A stretch of 64,000 bases of DNA, from contig JASCOH010000011.1 in the NCBI GenBank assembly GCA_029959295.1, positions 1 to 64,000 on the forward strand, in the 5' to 3' direction. Source of the stretch: Flavobacteriaceae bacterium PS02334 (GTDB lineage Bacteria > Bacteroidota > Bacteroidia > Flavobacteriales > Flavobacteriaceae). How positions within the stretch are numbered: the first letter of the stretch is position 1; the number at the start of each line of letters is the position of its first letter. Under the pieces are notes generated by a model. It was not told the origin of the DNA and did not search any database. It saw only the letters and a list, made by a program, of their open reading frames with translations. The position numbers were made by a program, and so were the translations under genes. Positions 8,515 to 17,591 of the stretch are shown piece by piece.

Positions 8515-9219
8515 ATGAAATTTAAATGTATCATTGTCGACGACGAACCGCCAGCAACACGAATCTTAGAAAAGTATGTAGAAAAGGTATCTTTTCTAGA
8601 AAAAGTTGGCGTTTTTAATGATTCGTTGACAGCTTTGGCATTTTTAAATTCCAATAATGTAGATGTTATTTTCTTGGATATCCAAATGCCACAATTAACC
8701 GGATTGCAGCTTTCAAAAATCATTTCAAAAGACATAAAAGTGATTTTCACAACTGCTTATCCAGATTTTGCTTTGGAAGGTTTTGAGCTGAACGCGATTG
8801 ATTATTTACTGAAACCAATTGCTTTTGAACGGTTTTATCAGGCCGTTTCAAAATTAAATTCTAGTCCGAAATCAGAAGTACAAACGAACACTCCAACAGA
8901 TTTTATTTTTATAAAAACAGATGGCAAAAATAAGTTTTCAAAGATATTTTTAACCGATATTTTATATGTAGAAAGTTTGCAGAATTATGTTTGCGTTCAC
9001 ACTTCAAGCGATCAATTTATTACGCATTCTTCCTTAAAAAATGTACTTGAATCGTTGCCTAAGAATGATTTCATACAAATTCATAAGTCCTATGTCATTT
9101 CTTTGAAGCAAATTCAGTCAACAGATAGTTTTTCGGTATTCATAAACAACAAAGAATTGCCGATTGGCGCGACTTACAAAGACACATTCTTTGCAAGGAT
9201 TGAAGAGAATAAGATATAA
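8515..9219 (+). CDS. LytR/AlgR-type response regulator (LytTR DNA-binding)
   Basis: It encodes 234 residues. The receiver domain (1-120) shows the acidic pair VDDE (Asp9/Asp10), the phospho-acceptor in VIFLDIQMPQ (Asp55), TTAYP, and DYLLKPI with the conserved Lys. The C-terminal LytTR domain (about 135-230) shows ILYVESLQNYV and IQIHKSYVISL. It is the partner of the upstream kinase, separated by 2 bases, and binds DNA as a LytTR dimer. Target genes are not evident. A terminator follows immediately. Confidence 0.93.
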   Translation: MKFKCIIVDDEPPATRILEKYVEKVSFLEKVGVFNDSLTALAFLNSNNVDVIFLDIQMPQLTGLQLSKIISKDIKVIFTTAYPDFALEGFELNAIDYLLKPIAFERFYQAVSKLNSSPKSEVQTNTPTDFIFIKTDGKNKFSKIFLTDILYVESLQNYVCVHTSSDQFITHSSLKNVLESLPKNDFIQIHKSYVISLKQIQSTDSFSVFINNKELPIGATYKDTFFARIEENKI

Positions 9220-9220
9220 A

Positions 9221-9244
9221 AAAAGCTGCCCGAAAGCAGCTTTT
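9221..9244. terminator. Bidirectional terminator
   Basis: Stem AAAAGCTGC (9221-9229) pairs with GCAGCTTTT (9236-9244) around loop CCGAAA. It sits between the convergent ends of the response regulator and obgE and carries A/T runs on both sides. Confidence 0.87.
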
Positions 9245-9248
9245 AATT

Positions 9249-10265
9249 TTATAATTGGTTTTCTTCTGAATTCAGCATTTCCCAAAGCTTGTCTTTCAAT
9301 TCGACCAAACCTTGATTGGCAATTGAAGAAATAAAGTGATACTTCAAACCTTTAAATTCGCTGTCCAATTGCGCTTTCATTTCTTTTTGCAATTCTTCGT
9401 CTAACATGTCCGACTTAGAAATCACAATGAAACGCTCTTTATCCAAAATCTCTGGATTGTAACGGCGTAATTCATCTAACAAAATTTCATATTCTTTTTT
9501 GATATCGTCAGCATCCGCAGGAATCAGGAACAATAAAACAGAATTTCTTTCAATATGTCTCAAGAAATAATGTCCTAAACCTTTTCCTTCCGCAGCACCT
9601 TCAATAATTCCTGGAATATCAGCCATTACAAAAGATTGGAAATCTCTGTAAGCCACAATTCCAAGATTTGGTTTTAATGTCGTAAACGGATAATCGGCAA
9701 TTTTTGGCTTCGCGGAAGTCAAGACAGAAAGCAAAGTTGATTTTCCAGCATTTGGGAAACCTACCAAGCCAACGTCTGCCAAAACTTTAAGTTCCAAGAT
9801 TACGTCAATTTCGTTTGCCGGCATTCCAGGTTGTGAATATCTTGGCGTTTGGTTTGTAGAACTTCTAAAGTGCCAGTTTCCTAAACCGCCTTTTCCGCCT
9901 CTTGCAACGATTCTTTTTTCGCCTTCTTCGGTGATTTCGAATAAAATTTCATTCGTTTCTTTATCACGAACCACAGTTCCCAACGGAACTTCGATATATT
10001 TGTCTTCTCCGTCAGCACCTGTGCTTCTTGCGCTTCCGCCGTCGCCACCGTGTCCGGCTTTAACGTGCTTTGCAAATTTCAAGTGGAATAAGGTCCAGAG
10101 ACCTTTGTTTCCAACTAAATAAACGTGTCCGCCACGTCCGCCATCTCCACCGTCTGGACCACCTTTTTCAATAAATTTCTCTCTATGTAAATGCGTTGAG
10201 CCTTTTCCTCCTTTTCCGGAAGAAACATAAATCTTAACGTAGTCTACAAAATTTCCTTCTGTCAT
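9249..10265 (-). CDS. obgE: GTPase ObgE/CgtA
   Basis: It encodes 338 residues. The N-terminal OBG domain is glycine-rich ([12 protein letters not shown] and similar runs, about 1-155). The G domain shows [11 protein letters not shown] (P-loop), FTTLKPNLG (switch I), DIPGIIEGA (G3) and ISKSD (G4). ObgE is an essential ribosome-associated GTPase acting in 50S maturation and stress/cell-cycle control. It lacks the C-terminal OCT extension of some homologues, usual in Bacteroidota. It follows hpt, adk and a CNNM-like gene on the same strand, but a terminator (10496-10513) separates it from them, so it probably has its own promoter. Confidence 0.97.
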   Translation of the reverse strand: MTEGNFVDYVKIYVSSGKGGKGSTHLHREKFIEKGGPDGGDGGRGGHVYLVGNKGLWTLFHLKFAKHVKAGHGGDGGSARSTGADGEDKYIEVPLGTVVRDKETNEILFEITEEGEKRIVARGGKGGLGNWHFRSSTNQTPRYSQPGMPANEIDVILELKVLADVGLVGFPNAGKSTLLSVLTSAKPKIADYPFTTLKPNLGIVAYRDFQSFVMADIPGIIEGAAEGKGLGHYFLRHIERNSVLLFLIPADADDIKKEYEILLDELRRYNPEILDKERFIVISKSDMLDEELQKEMKAQLDSEFKGLKYHFISSIANQGLVELKDKLWEMLNSEENQL

Positions 10266-10305
10266 TTTTTTAGATTTCAGATTTTAGATTTCAGATTTCA
10301 GATTA
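10266..10305. repeat. Short tandem AGATTTCAG-type repeat
   Basis: Just upstream of obgE the sequence repeats AGATTTCAGATTTT and AGATTTCAG units several times. It is a low-complexity slippage-type tract and may vary in length between strains. It lies where the obgE leader or promoter is expected. Confidence 0.5.
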
Positions 10306-10386
10306 CTAAAATTGAAGCAAAATCTTGTTTGTATTATTTGGCCATTTTTTGACGACCTGTATTTAAATGGTTTATTTCATAACCCC

Positions 10387-10452
10387 GATTGTAGCGGAAA
10401 TCAAAAAAATTTCTTCTTTAGAAATTTTTTTATTGTAGCGGAAAGCGGGAAT
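10387..10452. repeat. Paired ATTGTAGCGGAAA motif around a hairpin
   Basis: ATTGTAGCGGAAA occurs twice (near 10388 and 10432). The copies flank a 12-bp perfect hairpin (AAAAAAATTTCT, 10403-10414, with 10420-10431). The hairpin is terminator-like in both directions. From memory, similar words recur in flavobacterial intergenic regions; I cannot confirm that here. Confidence 0.45.
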
Positions 10453-10495
10453 TTCGACGGCTGAAAAAGCCTAGACCATTCGTTTCAAAAAAAAC

Positions 10496-10513
10496 TGCAG
10501 ACCGAAATCTGCA
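10496..10513 (-). terminator. Terminator of the CNNM-like gene
   Basis: Stem TGCAGA (10496-10501) pairs with TCTGCA (10508-10513). Reading leftward it is followed by a run of eight T, 8-25 bases past the stop codon of the 10521-11795 gene. Confidence 0.7.
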
Positions 10514-10520
10514 ATCTGTT

Positions 10521-11795
10521 TTATTCTTTTAAAGAACGCACCATAACCTTGTCGATTTTGACGCCATCCATATCTATCACTTCTAGTTCAAATAAATTCC
10601 AAATCAGCTTTTCGCCTTGTTTTGGAATATAGGATAATTCGGTCATAATCAAACCGCTTACCGTTGTAACTTCATAGTCATTAATCAACTCATCCAAGTC
10701 AAAATACGTCAAGAAATCGTGCAACGAATAATGTCCGTCAACCAGCCAAGTTCCGTCTTCTCTCGCTACCAATTGGAATTCTTCGTGATAAAAATCGGAA
10801 GCGTCTCCAACCAAAGCTTCCAAAATATCGTTTAACGTAATCATTCCTTGCGTGATTCCGTATTCGTCAGTAACTATGGCGTAATGCACCTTTGTTTTCT
10901 TGAAAATATCGAGCGCTTTGTAAGCAGAAGTATGTTCAATTAAATAAACCGGTTCTTTGATTATATCTCTTAAATTAAAGTTTCCTGTTTCAAATTTTGC
11001 AAAAAGATCCTTAAGCAAAACAACTCCCACAACTTCATCCAGACTTTCTTCACAAACAGGATAAACCGAGTGAATTTCGTCTAGAACTTTTTGTTTTAGA
11101 GTAGCAAAATCATCTTGCAAAGAAAGATAATCTACTGATTTTCTGTGCGTCATCAGCGAATTTACTTTTCTATCGCCAATGTGAAAAACACGTTCCACGA
11201 TGTCTTGCTCGATTTCTTGAACTTCACCGACTTCGGTTCCTTCTTTGATAATTGCTTTAATTTCTTCTTCGGTTACTTTTCCGTCAGCCGTTGGGCGAAT
11301 TCTGAAAAGTTTTAGCAATGAATCGGTAGAAATTGTCAACAACCAAATGAATGGAGCGGTAATGATTGAAACGACTTTCATTGGGTAAGCAACCGCTTTT
11401 GCAATGGCTTCCGGATAATTTAATCCGATTCTTTTTGGAAGCAATTCTCCTAAAACTAAAGAGAAAAATGTCAAGATTACAACTACAATTCCTACGGATA
11501 AATTCGCAGAATAAGGCTGTAAAGCAACATATTGATCTAAAAATAATCGAACGTCATCAGTAACTTTATCACCTGAATAAATACCCGTTAAGATTCCGAT
11601 TAATGTGATTCCGATTTGAACTGTGGATAGAAATTTGTTTGGAGAATTTGCCAAATCCAAAGCCGTTTTGGCACTAGGATTACCTTTCTTAGCGGAAGTC
11701 TCCAAACGGCTTTTTCGCGCAGAAATCAATGCAATTTCCGACATCGAAAAAACACCATTCAAAAGGATTAAAAAGAAAATTATAGCTATTTCCAA
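10521..11795 (-). CDS. CNNM/CorC-type (hemolysin C family) membrane protein
   Basis: It encodes 424 residues. The N-terminal DUF21/CNNM membrane domain (about 1-180) starts LNGVFSMSEIALISARKSRLE and has four hydrophobic segments. A CBS pair follows (about 200-330; MTHRKSVDYL and THYAIVTDEYG-like motifs, here VHYAIVTDEYGITQG). A CorC_HlyC transporter-associated domain closes the protein (about 340-420; DGTWLVDGHYSLHDF). Relatives are linked to magnesium or cobalt efflux; the older hemolysin name is misleading. It starts 15 bases after adk on the same strand, so it is probably co-transcribed with adk. Confidence 0.92.
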   Translation of the reverse strand: MEIAIIFFLILLNGVFSMSEIALISARKSRLETSAKKGNPSAKTALDLANSPNKFLSTVQIGITLIGILTGIYSGDKVTDDVRLFLDQYVALQPYSANLSVGIVVVILTFFSLVLGELLPKRIGLNYPEAIAKAVAYPMKVVSIITAPFIWLLTISTDSLLKLFRIRPTADGKVTEEEIKAIIKEGTEVGEVQEIEQDIVERVFHIGDRKVNSLMTHRKSVDYLSLQDDFATLKQKVLDEIHSVYPVCEESLDEVVGVVLLKDLFAKFETGNFNLRDIIKEPVYLIEHTSAYKALDIFKKTKVHYAIVTDEYGITQGMITLNDILEALVGDASDFYHEEFQLVAREDGTWLVDGHYSLHDFLTYFDLDELINDYEVTTVSGLIMTELSYIPKQGEKLIWNLFELEVIDMDGVKIDKVMVRSLKE

Positions 11796-11810
11796 GGTTT
11801 GTTAATTTAG

Positions 11811-12383
11811 TTAAAGGCTATCGATTACTGAACTTAATCGATGTGTAATTTCTTCAATAGAACCGATACCGTCTACTGCAAAAAATTTATCTTGCGCTTT
11901 GTAATATTCCATCAAAGGCGCGGTTTTTTCATTGTATTCTTGGTAGCGATTTCTGATTTTTTCTTCATCTTGATCGTCTGGTCTTCCCGAAGTTTTCCCT
12001 CTTTCCAACAGTCTTTTTACCAAAATTTCATCGTCAGCTTCCAAAGCAATAGTGGCTGTAATTTTATCGTTTTTACTCTCTAAAAAAGCGTCTAAAGCTT
12101 CTGCTTGAGACAACGTTCTTGGAAATCCGTCGAAAAGAAAACCTTTAGATTCTGGATTTCTATCGACTTCGCTTTGCAACATTTGAATCGTCACTTCATC
12201 TGGAACCAAGTCGCCTTTGTCCATATATGTTTTGGCTAACTTTCCTAATTCAGTCTCATTTTTAATATTAAATCTAAAAATATCTCCTGTTGAAAGGTGT
12301 GTCAAATTGTATTTTTCTTTCAAGAATTCAGCTTGTGTTCCTTTTCCAGCGCCTGGCTTTCCAAATAATACGATGTTAATCAT
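11811..12383 (-). CDS. adk: Adenylate kinase
   Basis: It encodes 190 residues. It interconverts ATP, AMP and ADP in the cytoplasm and is essential. The P-loop is GKPGAGKGTQ (about 7-16), the AMP-site motif is DGFPRTLSQAEA, and GRPDDQDEEKIRNR represents the short LID form without zinc cysteines. Length fits the short-LID adenylate kinases. It lies between hpt (109 bases upstream) and the CNNM-like gene (15 bases downstream). Confidence 0.97.
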   Translation of the reverse strand: MINIVLFGKPGAGKGTQAEFLKEKYNLTHLSTGDIFRFNIKNETELGKLAKTYMDKGDLVPDEVTIQMLQSEVDRNPESKGFLFDGFPRTLSQAEALDAFLESKNDKITATIALEADDEILVKRLLERGKTSGRPDDQDEEKIRNRYQEYNEKTAPLMEYYKAQDKFFAVDGIGSIEEITHRLSSVIDSL

Positions 12384-12491
12384 TGTTGTGTGTTTATTCG
12401 TGTAATCTTAACGTTTAATCGTTTTTTGTTTGATTGTGTAATTGTTGCATTGTCTGCAAAACAATCTTTAAATCTTTGAATTTGAAATCTT

Positions 12492-13022
12492 TTAATCTGC
12501 TAGTTGGTAAATTTCCGGAATATTTCTGCCTAAACCGTCATAATCCAAACCAAATCCAACGATGAATTTATTCGGAATTTCAATACCAATATAATCAATT
12601 TTTATGTCTTTTTTGTATGCTTCTGGCTTTAAAAATAACGTCGCTATTTTCAATTCCTTCACATTTTGTGCTTCGAACATCGCTTTCAGTTCGACCAAAG
12701 TATTTCCGGTGTCAACAATATCTTCAATGATGACAACAGTTCTTCCCGTTAAATCTTGGTTGATTCCAATGAGTTTTTTGACTTCGTGTGTAGTTGACAT
12801 GCCTTCATAAGAAGCCATTTTCACGAAGCTGACCTCGCAGTTTTTTGGATAATGTTTCATGAAATCTGAAACAACCATAAAGGCGCCGTTCAAAACGCCC
12901 ACAAACAGGGGTATCTCTTCGTCAAGGTCTTCTGCAACTTCTTGCGCCATTTTGGCAATTGCAGAATCAATTTCCTTTGCACTGATGAAAGGAACAAATT
13001 TTTTGTCGTGAAGCTGTATCAC
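12492..13022 (-). CDS. hpt: Hypoxanthine phosphoribosyltransferase
   Basis: It encodes 176 residues. It salvages hypoxanthine/guanine by transfer to PRPP. The PRPP-binding motif VVIIEDIVDTGNTL is visible around 95-108, and the purine-site region near the C-terminus includes FIVGFGLDYDGLGRN. It is followed by adk, a common order in Flavobacteria that groups nucleotide genes. A minus-strand -7 box (13048-13055) lies 26 bases upstream of the start. Confidence 0.96.
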   Translation of the reverse strand: MIQLHDKKFVPFISAKEIDSAIAKMAQEVAEDLDEEIPLFVGVLNGAFMVVSDFMKHYPKNCEVSFVKMASYEGMSTTHEVKKLIGINQDLTGRTVVIIEDIVDTGNTLVELKAMFEAQNVKELKIATLFLKPEAYKKDIKIDYIGIEIPNKFIVGFGLDYDGLGRNIPEIYQLAD

Positions 13023-13047
13023 AATATAAATGTTAAAGTATAAGTTG

Positions 13048-13055
13048 CAAATATA
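13048..13055 (-). promoter_or_regulatory. Flavobacterial -7 box for hpt
   Basis: Reading leftward the sequence is TATATTTG, a match to TAnnTTTG, 26 bases before the hpt ATG. A clear -33 TTG was not found. Confidence 0.5.
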
Positions 13056-13211
13056 GTAAATAACATTTCAGCTATTTTATAAATTAAATGAGTTTTATTA
13101 TAATTTTATTAATGTTAAATAATATTTAATATTCAGCGGTTTAAAAGGATAAAATTTTTAAAATCAGTAAATTCAAGCTACGAAAAATTAACCACCAAAA
13201 TTTTACCAGAT

Positions 13212-14486
13212 ATGAATACTCGAACTTTATCTTTACTATTAATAAGTACATTTTCACTATTTTCTTGCAACGGACAAGTCACCAAAGAAGAGAAAAAAGT
13301 GGCTTCACAACAAGGAAGCACCACCGTAAAAACTGCCGTCGGCGACTTGACGCTTCCCGCTCCCTATTCCTCAAAATCGGTTACCAAAAGAAGCGGCATG
13401 AAAGATTGGCCCGAAGGAACGACTCCAAAAGCGCCAGCGGGTTTCACCGTAACTAAATTTGCAGGGAATTTAAAAAATCCGCGTTGGACTTACATTGCGC
13501 CAAACAACGATATTTTTGTGGTGGAAAGCAACACGTTTATGAGCGCCAACAGAATCACAATTTTCAGGGATAAAGACAAAGACGGAAAATTCGAAACCAG
13601 AGAAGTTTTCAAGGAAGGATTAAACATGCCTTTCGGGATGCTGATTTTAAAAAATTATTTTTACATCGCAAATACTGACGGATTGTACCGTTTTCCTTAC
13701 AAAGAAGGTGATTTGAAACTGACGGGGAAAGGCGAGAAAATCTTAGAACTTCCTGCTGGAGGCTATAATAATCACTGGACAAGGAATCTTTTGGCAAATG
13801 CCGATGGTTCAAAAATCTATATTTCTGTAGGTTCTGGTAGTAACAATGGCGAAAACGGAATGGAAAACGAGGTCAGAAGAGCGAATATTTTAGAAATTAA
13901 TCCAGATGGAAGCGGCGAAAAAATCTACGCCAGCGGACTAAGAAATCCTGTCGGGATGGACTGGAATCCTGCAAACAATGAACTTTGGACTGCCGTTAAC
14001 GAGCGCGATGAATTGGGCGACGGATTGGTTCCTGATTACATTACAAGCGTAAAAAGAGGCGGATTTTATGGCTGGCCCTATTCTTATTTCGGACAGATTG
14101 AAGATCCCAGAATGAAAGGCCAAGGCAAAAATTTGGTTGCCAAAGCAATTGTTCCAGATGTTCCGGTGGAAGCGCACACGGCTTCTTTGGGATTGGCTTT
14201 TTATGACAAAGAGGCGTTTCCTGCGGAATATAAAAATGGTGCTTTTGTCGGACAGCATGGTTCTTGGAATCGCTCGCAATTAAGCGGTTACAAAGTACTT
14301 TTCGTCCCTTTCAAAAACGGAAAACCATCTGGAAAACCGCAAGATTTCCTAACCGGATTTATAGGCGACGAGAAAAAAGCAGAAGTTTACGGAAGACCTG
14401 TTGCTGTAACCGTGATGAATGACGGATCGCTTTTGGTGAATGACGATAGCGGAAATACGATTTGGCAAGTAACTGTTAACAAATAA
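13212..14486 (+). CDS. Sorbosone/PQQ-dependent sugar dehydrogenase-like lipoprotein
   Basis: It encodes 424 residues. The N-terminus has a lipobox-like LFSC with Cys19, so this is probably a lipoprotein. The body is a six-bladed beta-propeller of the GDH/sorbosone dehydrogenase type: GFTVTKFAGNLKNPR, RITIFRDKDKDGKF, ASGLRNPVGMDW, FVGQHGSWNRS and NDDSGNTIWQV follow the family's order. Members oxidise sugars or aldoses with PQQ in the periplasm. Whether PQQ is used here is not shown, and no PQQ synthesis genes are in the window. A nested palindromic repeat starts 2 bases after the stop. Confidence 0.86.
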   Translation: MNTRTLSLLLISTFSLFSCNGQVTKEEKKVASQQGSTTVKTAVGDLTLPAPYSSKSVTKRSGMKDWPEGTTPKAPAGFTVTKFAGNLKNPRWTYIAPNNDIFVVESNTFMSANRITIFRDKDKDGKFETREVFKEGLNMPFGMLILKNYFYIANTDGLYRFPYKEGDLKLTGKGEKILELPAGGYNNHWTRNLLANADGSKIYISVGSGSNNGENGMENEVRRANILEINPDGSGEKIYASGLRNPVGMDWNPANNELWTAVNERDELGDGLVPDYITSVKRGGFYGWPYSYFGQIEDPRMKGQGKNLVAKAIVPDVPVEAHTASLGLAFYDKEAFPAEYKNGAFVGQHGSWNRSQLSGYKVLFVPFKNGKPSGKPQDFLTGFIGDEKKAEVYGRPVAVTVMNDGSLLVNDDSGNTIWQVTVNK

Positions 14487-14487
14487 A

Positions 14488-14714
14488 TTTTAGAACACAG
14501 ATTTTCCAGATTCTTTTTTCCTAAATCAATCACTGCAAATTTAATTATTTAGAAAAAGTAATCAAATTTACTCAAACTTGTCATTCCGACGAAGGAGGAA
14601 TCTCTATCAGTAGCTAAAGATGTGGAGATTCCTCCTTCGTCGGAATGACAAAAACGTTTTTCTCTAATTACACCCAACGGATTAAAACTTATCTGTGAAA
14701 ATCTGTGTTTAAAA
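14488..14714. repeat. Nested palindromic repeat element
   Basis: Outer arms 14488-14510 and 14692-14714 are imperfect complements (left contains AACACAGATTTTC). Inner arms 14578-14604 and 14625-14651 are a perfect 27-bp inverted repeat beginning TTGTCATTCCGACGAAGG with a 20-base loop. The inner palindrome is REP-like; its transcript would fold into a very stable stem. It fills the whole gap between the sugar dehydrogenase and the TonB-dependent receptor. Confidence 0.85.
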
Positions 14715-14735
14715 TCTATACACAACAAAACTCCA

Positions 14736-16799
14736 ATGAAAAAATTTTACTTACTAATAATTCTATCCGCCTTAAAAGTTACCGCACAAACCGATTCCAT
14801 CCAAAAAACAAAAAACCTCGAAGAAGTACTAATCAGTTCTTTCCATATAAACGACAGCCTGCAAAACGCACCGGCTTCCATCGGAATTTTATCCAAAAAA
14901 GACCTTCAAGCCAACAATTCCACAGACATTTCCATAGCGATGAACCGAATTGCCGGCGTCTACATGCAATCGGCAAACATCACCACAAACCGAATTTCCA
15001 TCAGAGGAATAGGAGCCAGAACACCTTACGGAACTAATAAAATCAGAGCTTTTTACGGAAGCATTCCGCTGACTTCGGGAAATAGCGAAACCACAATTGA
15101 AGACATTGATCTAGAAAATATAAATCAAGTTGAGATTATTAAAGGCCCGCTTTCCAGCATTTACGGCGCCGGACTTGGAGGCGCGATTTTAATTTCTCCA
15201 AAAACTTCAGGGAATTCCGCTTCCATCAGCACTACTCACGGTTCTTTTGGATTAATAAAAAACACAATTTCTTATGGCTTAGGCACCAAAAACGGAAGCC
15301 TGAATTTAAGCTACCACAAACTAGAAACCGACGGCTGGCGTGAAAATGCTGCATATAAAAGAGAAGGAATTACTTTGGCTGGAGAATTATTCCGAAAGAA
15401 AAACAGCAAACTGACTTATTTCAGCAATTACACTTATTTAAAAGCCTTTATTCCGAGTTCTATCAATAAGGCCACTTTTGAAAATAACCCGCAGGCTGGC
15501 GCGCCGACTTGGGTGGCGTCAAAAGGTTTTAAAGAATACAAATCGGTTTTGGGAGGCTTGGCCTACGACTTTAAAATTTCAGACAATATTTCAAATTCCA
15601 CTTCTGTTTTCGTCAATTATAAAGACAATAATGAACCGCGGCCGTTTGATATTTTACGTCAATATACTTTTGCTTCGGGCGCGAGAACGCAGTTTTCTGG
15701 AAATTTCTCTATCGGAAAAATGAAAACGTTATGGAATGCCGGATTGGAATATTTCAGAGATGATTTTGTCGGAAGAACCATTGAAAATTTATACGAAGAA
15801 AATAACGGCAACGGAAGTTTAGAAGGAAACAAACTCACAGAAACCAATCAAGATCGAGATTTTTATAATGCTTTTGGCCAACTCAGAATTTTGCTTTCAA
15901 AGAAATTTGAGTTACAGGCCGGATTGAATTTTAATAAAACACAATTTCGATTAGAGAATATTTTTCCGAGTGAAAATGCTTCTTCGGAAAGTTATAGTTA
16001 TGACGCGATTTGGTCGCCACAAGTTTCTTTTTTATTCAAGCCTGATAATTTGCAGACAATTTACATTTCCGCAAGCCGCGGTTTTTCGCTTCCGAGCATT
16101 GAAGAAACGCTGACCCAAAACGGCACGATTAATTCCAACATCAAACCTGAAAGCGGTTACAACTTTGAAATTGGAGGGAAATTCTATTTCTTCAACCGAA
16201 ATCTTTACACCGAAATTGCTGCTTACAGCATGCAGATTAATGATTTATTGGTGGCGCAAAGAGTCGGCGACGATCAATATGTAGGCATCAATGCAGGCGA
16301 AACGCTACACCAAGGAATCGAACTTTCAGCAAATTACAATTTGATTTTAAACAAAACTTTTTCCCTAAATCCATTCGCGACAGCTTCCATCGGAAAATAT
16401 AAATTCAAGAAATTTATTGACAGAGAAAATGATTTTTCAGGAAATAAATTAACGGGAGTTCCCGCCAATAAAGCGAATGCTGGAATTTCTCTAAACACTG
16501 ATTTCGGGTTTTATTTTTCAGCAGATTATCAATTCGTAGATAAAATTCCGTTGAATGATGCAAATTCAGTTTACTCAGATGCTTACCGATTACTCAATTT
16601 AAAAACCGGCTACCGTTTCAAAATCTTTGAAAATTTCACTTCCCACATTGCTGCGGGAATCAATAATGTGACCGATGAAAATTATGCTTCGATGGTTTTG
16701 GTCAATGCAACCGGAGCGGGAACTGCGGCGCCAAGATTTTATTATCCAGGGCTTCCCATGAATTATTATGGAAACCTCTCTTTCAATTATTCGTTTTAA
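14736..16799 (+). CDS. TonB-dependent outer-membrane receptor
   Basis: It encodes 687 residues. After the signal peptide (about 17 residues) comes a plug domain: NLEEVLISS near the start, RIAGVYMQSANI, IRGIGARTPYG, and QVEIIKGPLSSIYGAG near 130-145. A 22-strand barrel follows, with the typical C-terminal region ITDEN-like NVTDENYASM and final NLSFNYSF (terminal Phe). There is no carboxypeptidase-regulatory-like extension and no SusD partner, so it resembles siderophore or metal/cobalamin receptors more than SusC. The substrate is not determinable. The next gene begins 25 bases downstream. Confidence 0.93.
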   Translation: MKKFYLLIILSALKVTAQTDSIQKTKNLEEVLISSFHINDSLQNAPASIGILSKKDLQANNSTDISIAMNRIAGVYMQSANITTNRISIRGIGARTPYGTNKIRAFYGSIPLTSGNSETTIEDIDLENINQVEIIKGPLSSIYGAGLGGAILISPKTSGNSASISTTHGSFGLIKNTISYGLGTKNGSLNLSYHKLETDGWRENAAYKREGITLAGELFRKKNSKLTYFSNYTYLKAFIPSSINKATFENNPQAGAPTWVASKGFKEYKSVLGGLAYDFKISDNISNSTSVFVNYKDNNEPRPFDILRQYTFASGARTQFSGNFSIGKMKTLWNAGLEYFRDDFVGRTIENLYEENNGNGSLEGNKLTETNQDRDFYNAFGQLRILLSKKFELQAGLNFNKTQFRLENIFPSENASSESYSYDAIWSPQVSFLFKPDNLQTIYISASRGFSLPSIEETLTQNGTINSNIKPESGYNFEIGGKFYFFNRNLYTEIAAYSMQINDLLVAQRVGDDQYVGINAGETLHQGIELSANYNLILNKTFSLNPFATASIGKYKFKKFIDRENDFSGNKLTGVPANKANAGISLNTDFGFYFSADYQFVDKIPLNDANSVYSDAYRLLNLKTGYRFKIFENFTSHIAAGINNVTDENYASMVLVNATGAGTAAPRFYYPGLPMNYYGNLSFNYSF

Positions 16800-16823
16800 T
16801 TTGTAATTTTCGTTCCGATATTT

Positions 16824-17378
16824 ATGAACGAAACTTTATATAAAAACATCCAGAACAGCACGGCACACCGTCCGAGCAGGGATTTCAATTCTAATTTTAT
16901 CATAGAAAATCCAGAACTGCTTCTTGATTTGATGGAAATTGTTTTAAATGTAAAAGACAAAAACCACTACAAAGCCTGCTGGATTTCTGAACTTATTTTT
17001 GAAAAACATATTGATTGGCTTTCACCTTATTTAGATGTTTTCTGCAATGCGCTTTCCTCCTATTCTAATGAAAGCGCGCTTCGGTCTATTTCAAAAATCT
17101 GCTTGTTTTCTGCAAATTATCATATCAAGAAATTAAAATCTAAAGAACTATTTTTAACAGAAAATCATTTAGAGCTAATGACCGAAGCTTGTTTTGACTG
17201 GCTGATTTCTGATAAAAAAGTTGCTACAAAAGCTTATGCGATGCGAGCGCTTTTTCAATTTGGAAAATTGCAAGACTGGATTTATCCTGAGCTTCAGGTG
17301 ATTTTGCCACAGCAATATCCTACAGGTTCTGCCGGATTTCAATTTGCTTCTAAAGAAATCTTGGGCAAAATAAAATAG
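16824..17378 (+). CDS. HEAT-like alpha-helical protein of unknown function
   Basis: It encodes 184 residues, all-helical by inspection, cytoplasmic (no signal peptide). Repeated helix pairs such as HYKACWISELIFEKHIDWL, ALRSISKICLFSANYH and ATKAYAMRALFQFGKL suggest HEAT/ARM-type repeats. From memory, similar flavobacterial proteins are sometimes labelled adenylosuccinate lyase; none of that enzyme's signature is visible, so that name is not supported. It follows the receptor gene by 24 bases and is probably co-transcribed. Confidence 0.75.
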   Translation: MNETLYKNIQNSTAHRPSRDFNSNFIIENPELLLDLMEIVLNVKDKNHYKACWISELIFEKHIDWLSPYLDVFCNALSSYSNESALRSISKICLFSANYHIKKLKSKELFLTENHLELMTEACFDWLISDKKVATKAYAMRALFQFGKLQDWIYPELQVILPQQYPTGSAGFQFASKEILGKIK

Positions 17379-17381
17379 TTC

Positions 17382-17527
17382 ACCGCAGATTCGCAGATTT
17401 TATTTTTTTGCCACAGATTAAAATAATTCAAAAGGATTTTTTTCTGCGCTAGTTTGGAAAATCATTCTAATCCTTTTAATCTGTGGCAAAAATTAAATCA
17501 ACCAAATAAAATCTGCGAATCTGCGGT
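17382..17527. repeat. Nested palindromic repeat element
   Basis: Outer arms 17382-17405 (ACCGCAGATTCGCAGATTTT...) and 17504-17527 are perfect complements over 24 bp. Inner arms near 17407-17424 and 17474-17491 (TTGCCACAGATTAAAA and complement) plus a short AAAGGAT/ATCCTTT pair nest inside. A further partial AATCTGCGGT copy follows near 17545. The build matches the element at 14488-14714, although its sequence differs. Confidence 0.85.
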
Positions 17528-17591
17528 TAAAAAATTAATCCACAAATCTGCGGTAAAAAACATTAAATTGTGCTTCTAAAAATTTACCACT

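Noticed and set aside
14705-15037. 110-codon rightward frame overlapping the TonB receptor start
   Set aside because: Fully overlaps the receptor's signal peptide and plug in another frame; composition Asn/Arg/His/Lys-skewed.
16824-17378. Adenylosuccinate lyase
   Set aside because: Far too short, and none of that enzyme's signature residues are visible; the helical repeats look HEAT-like.
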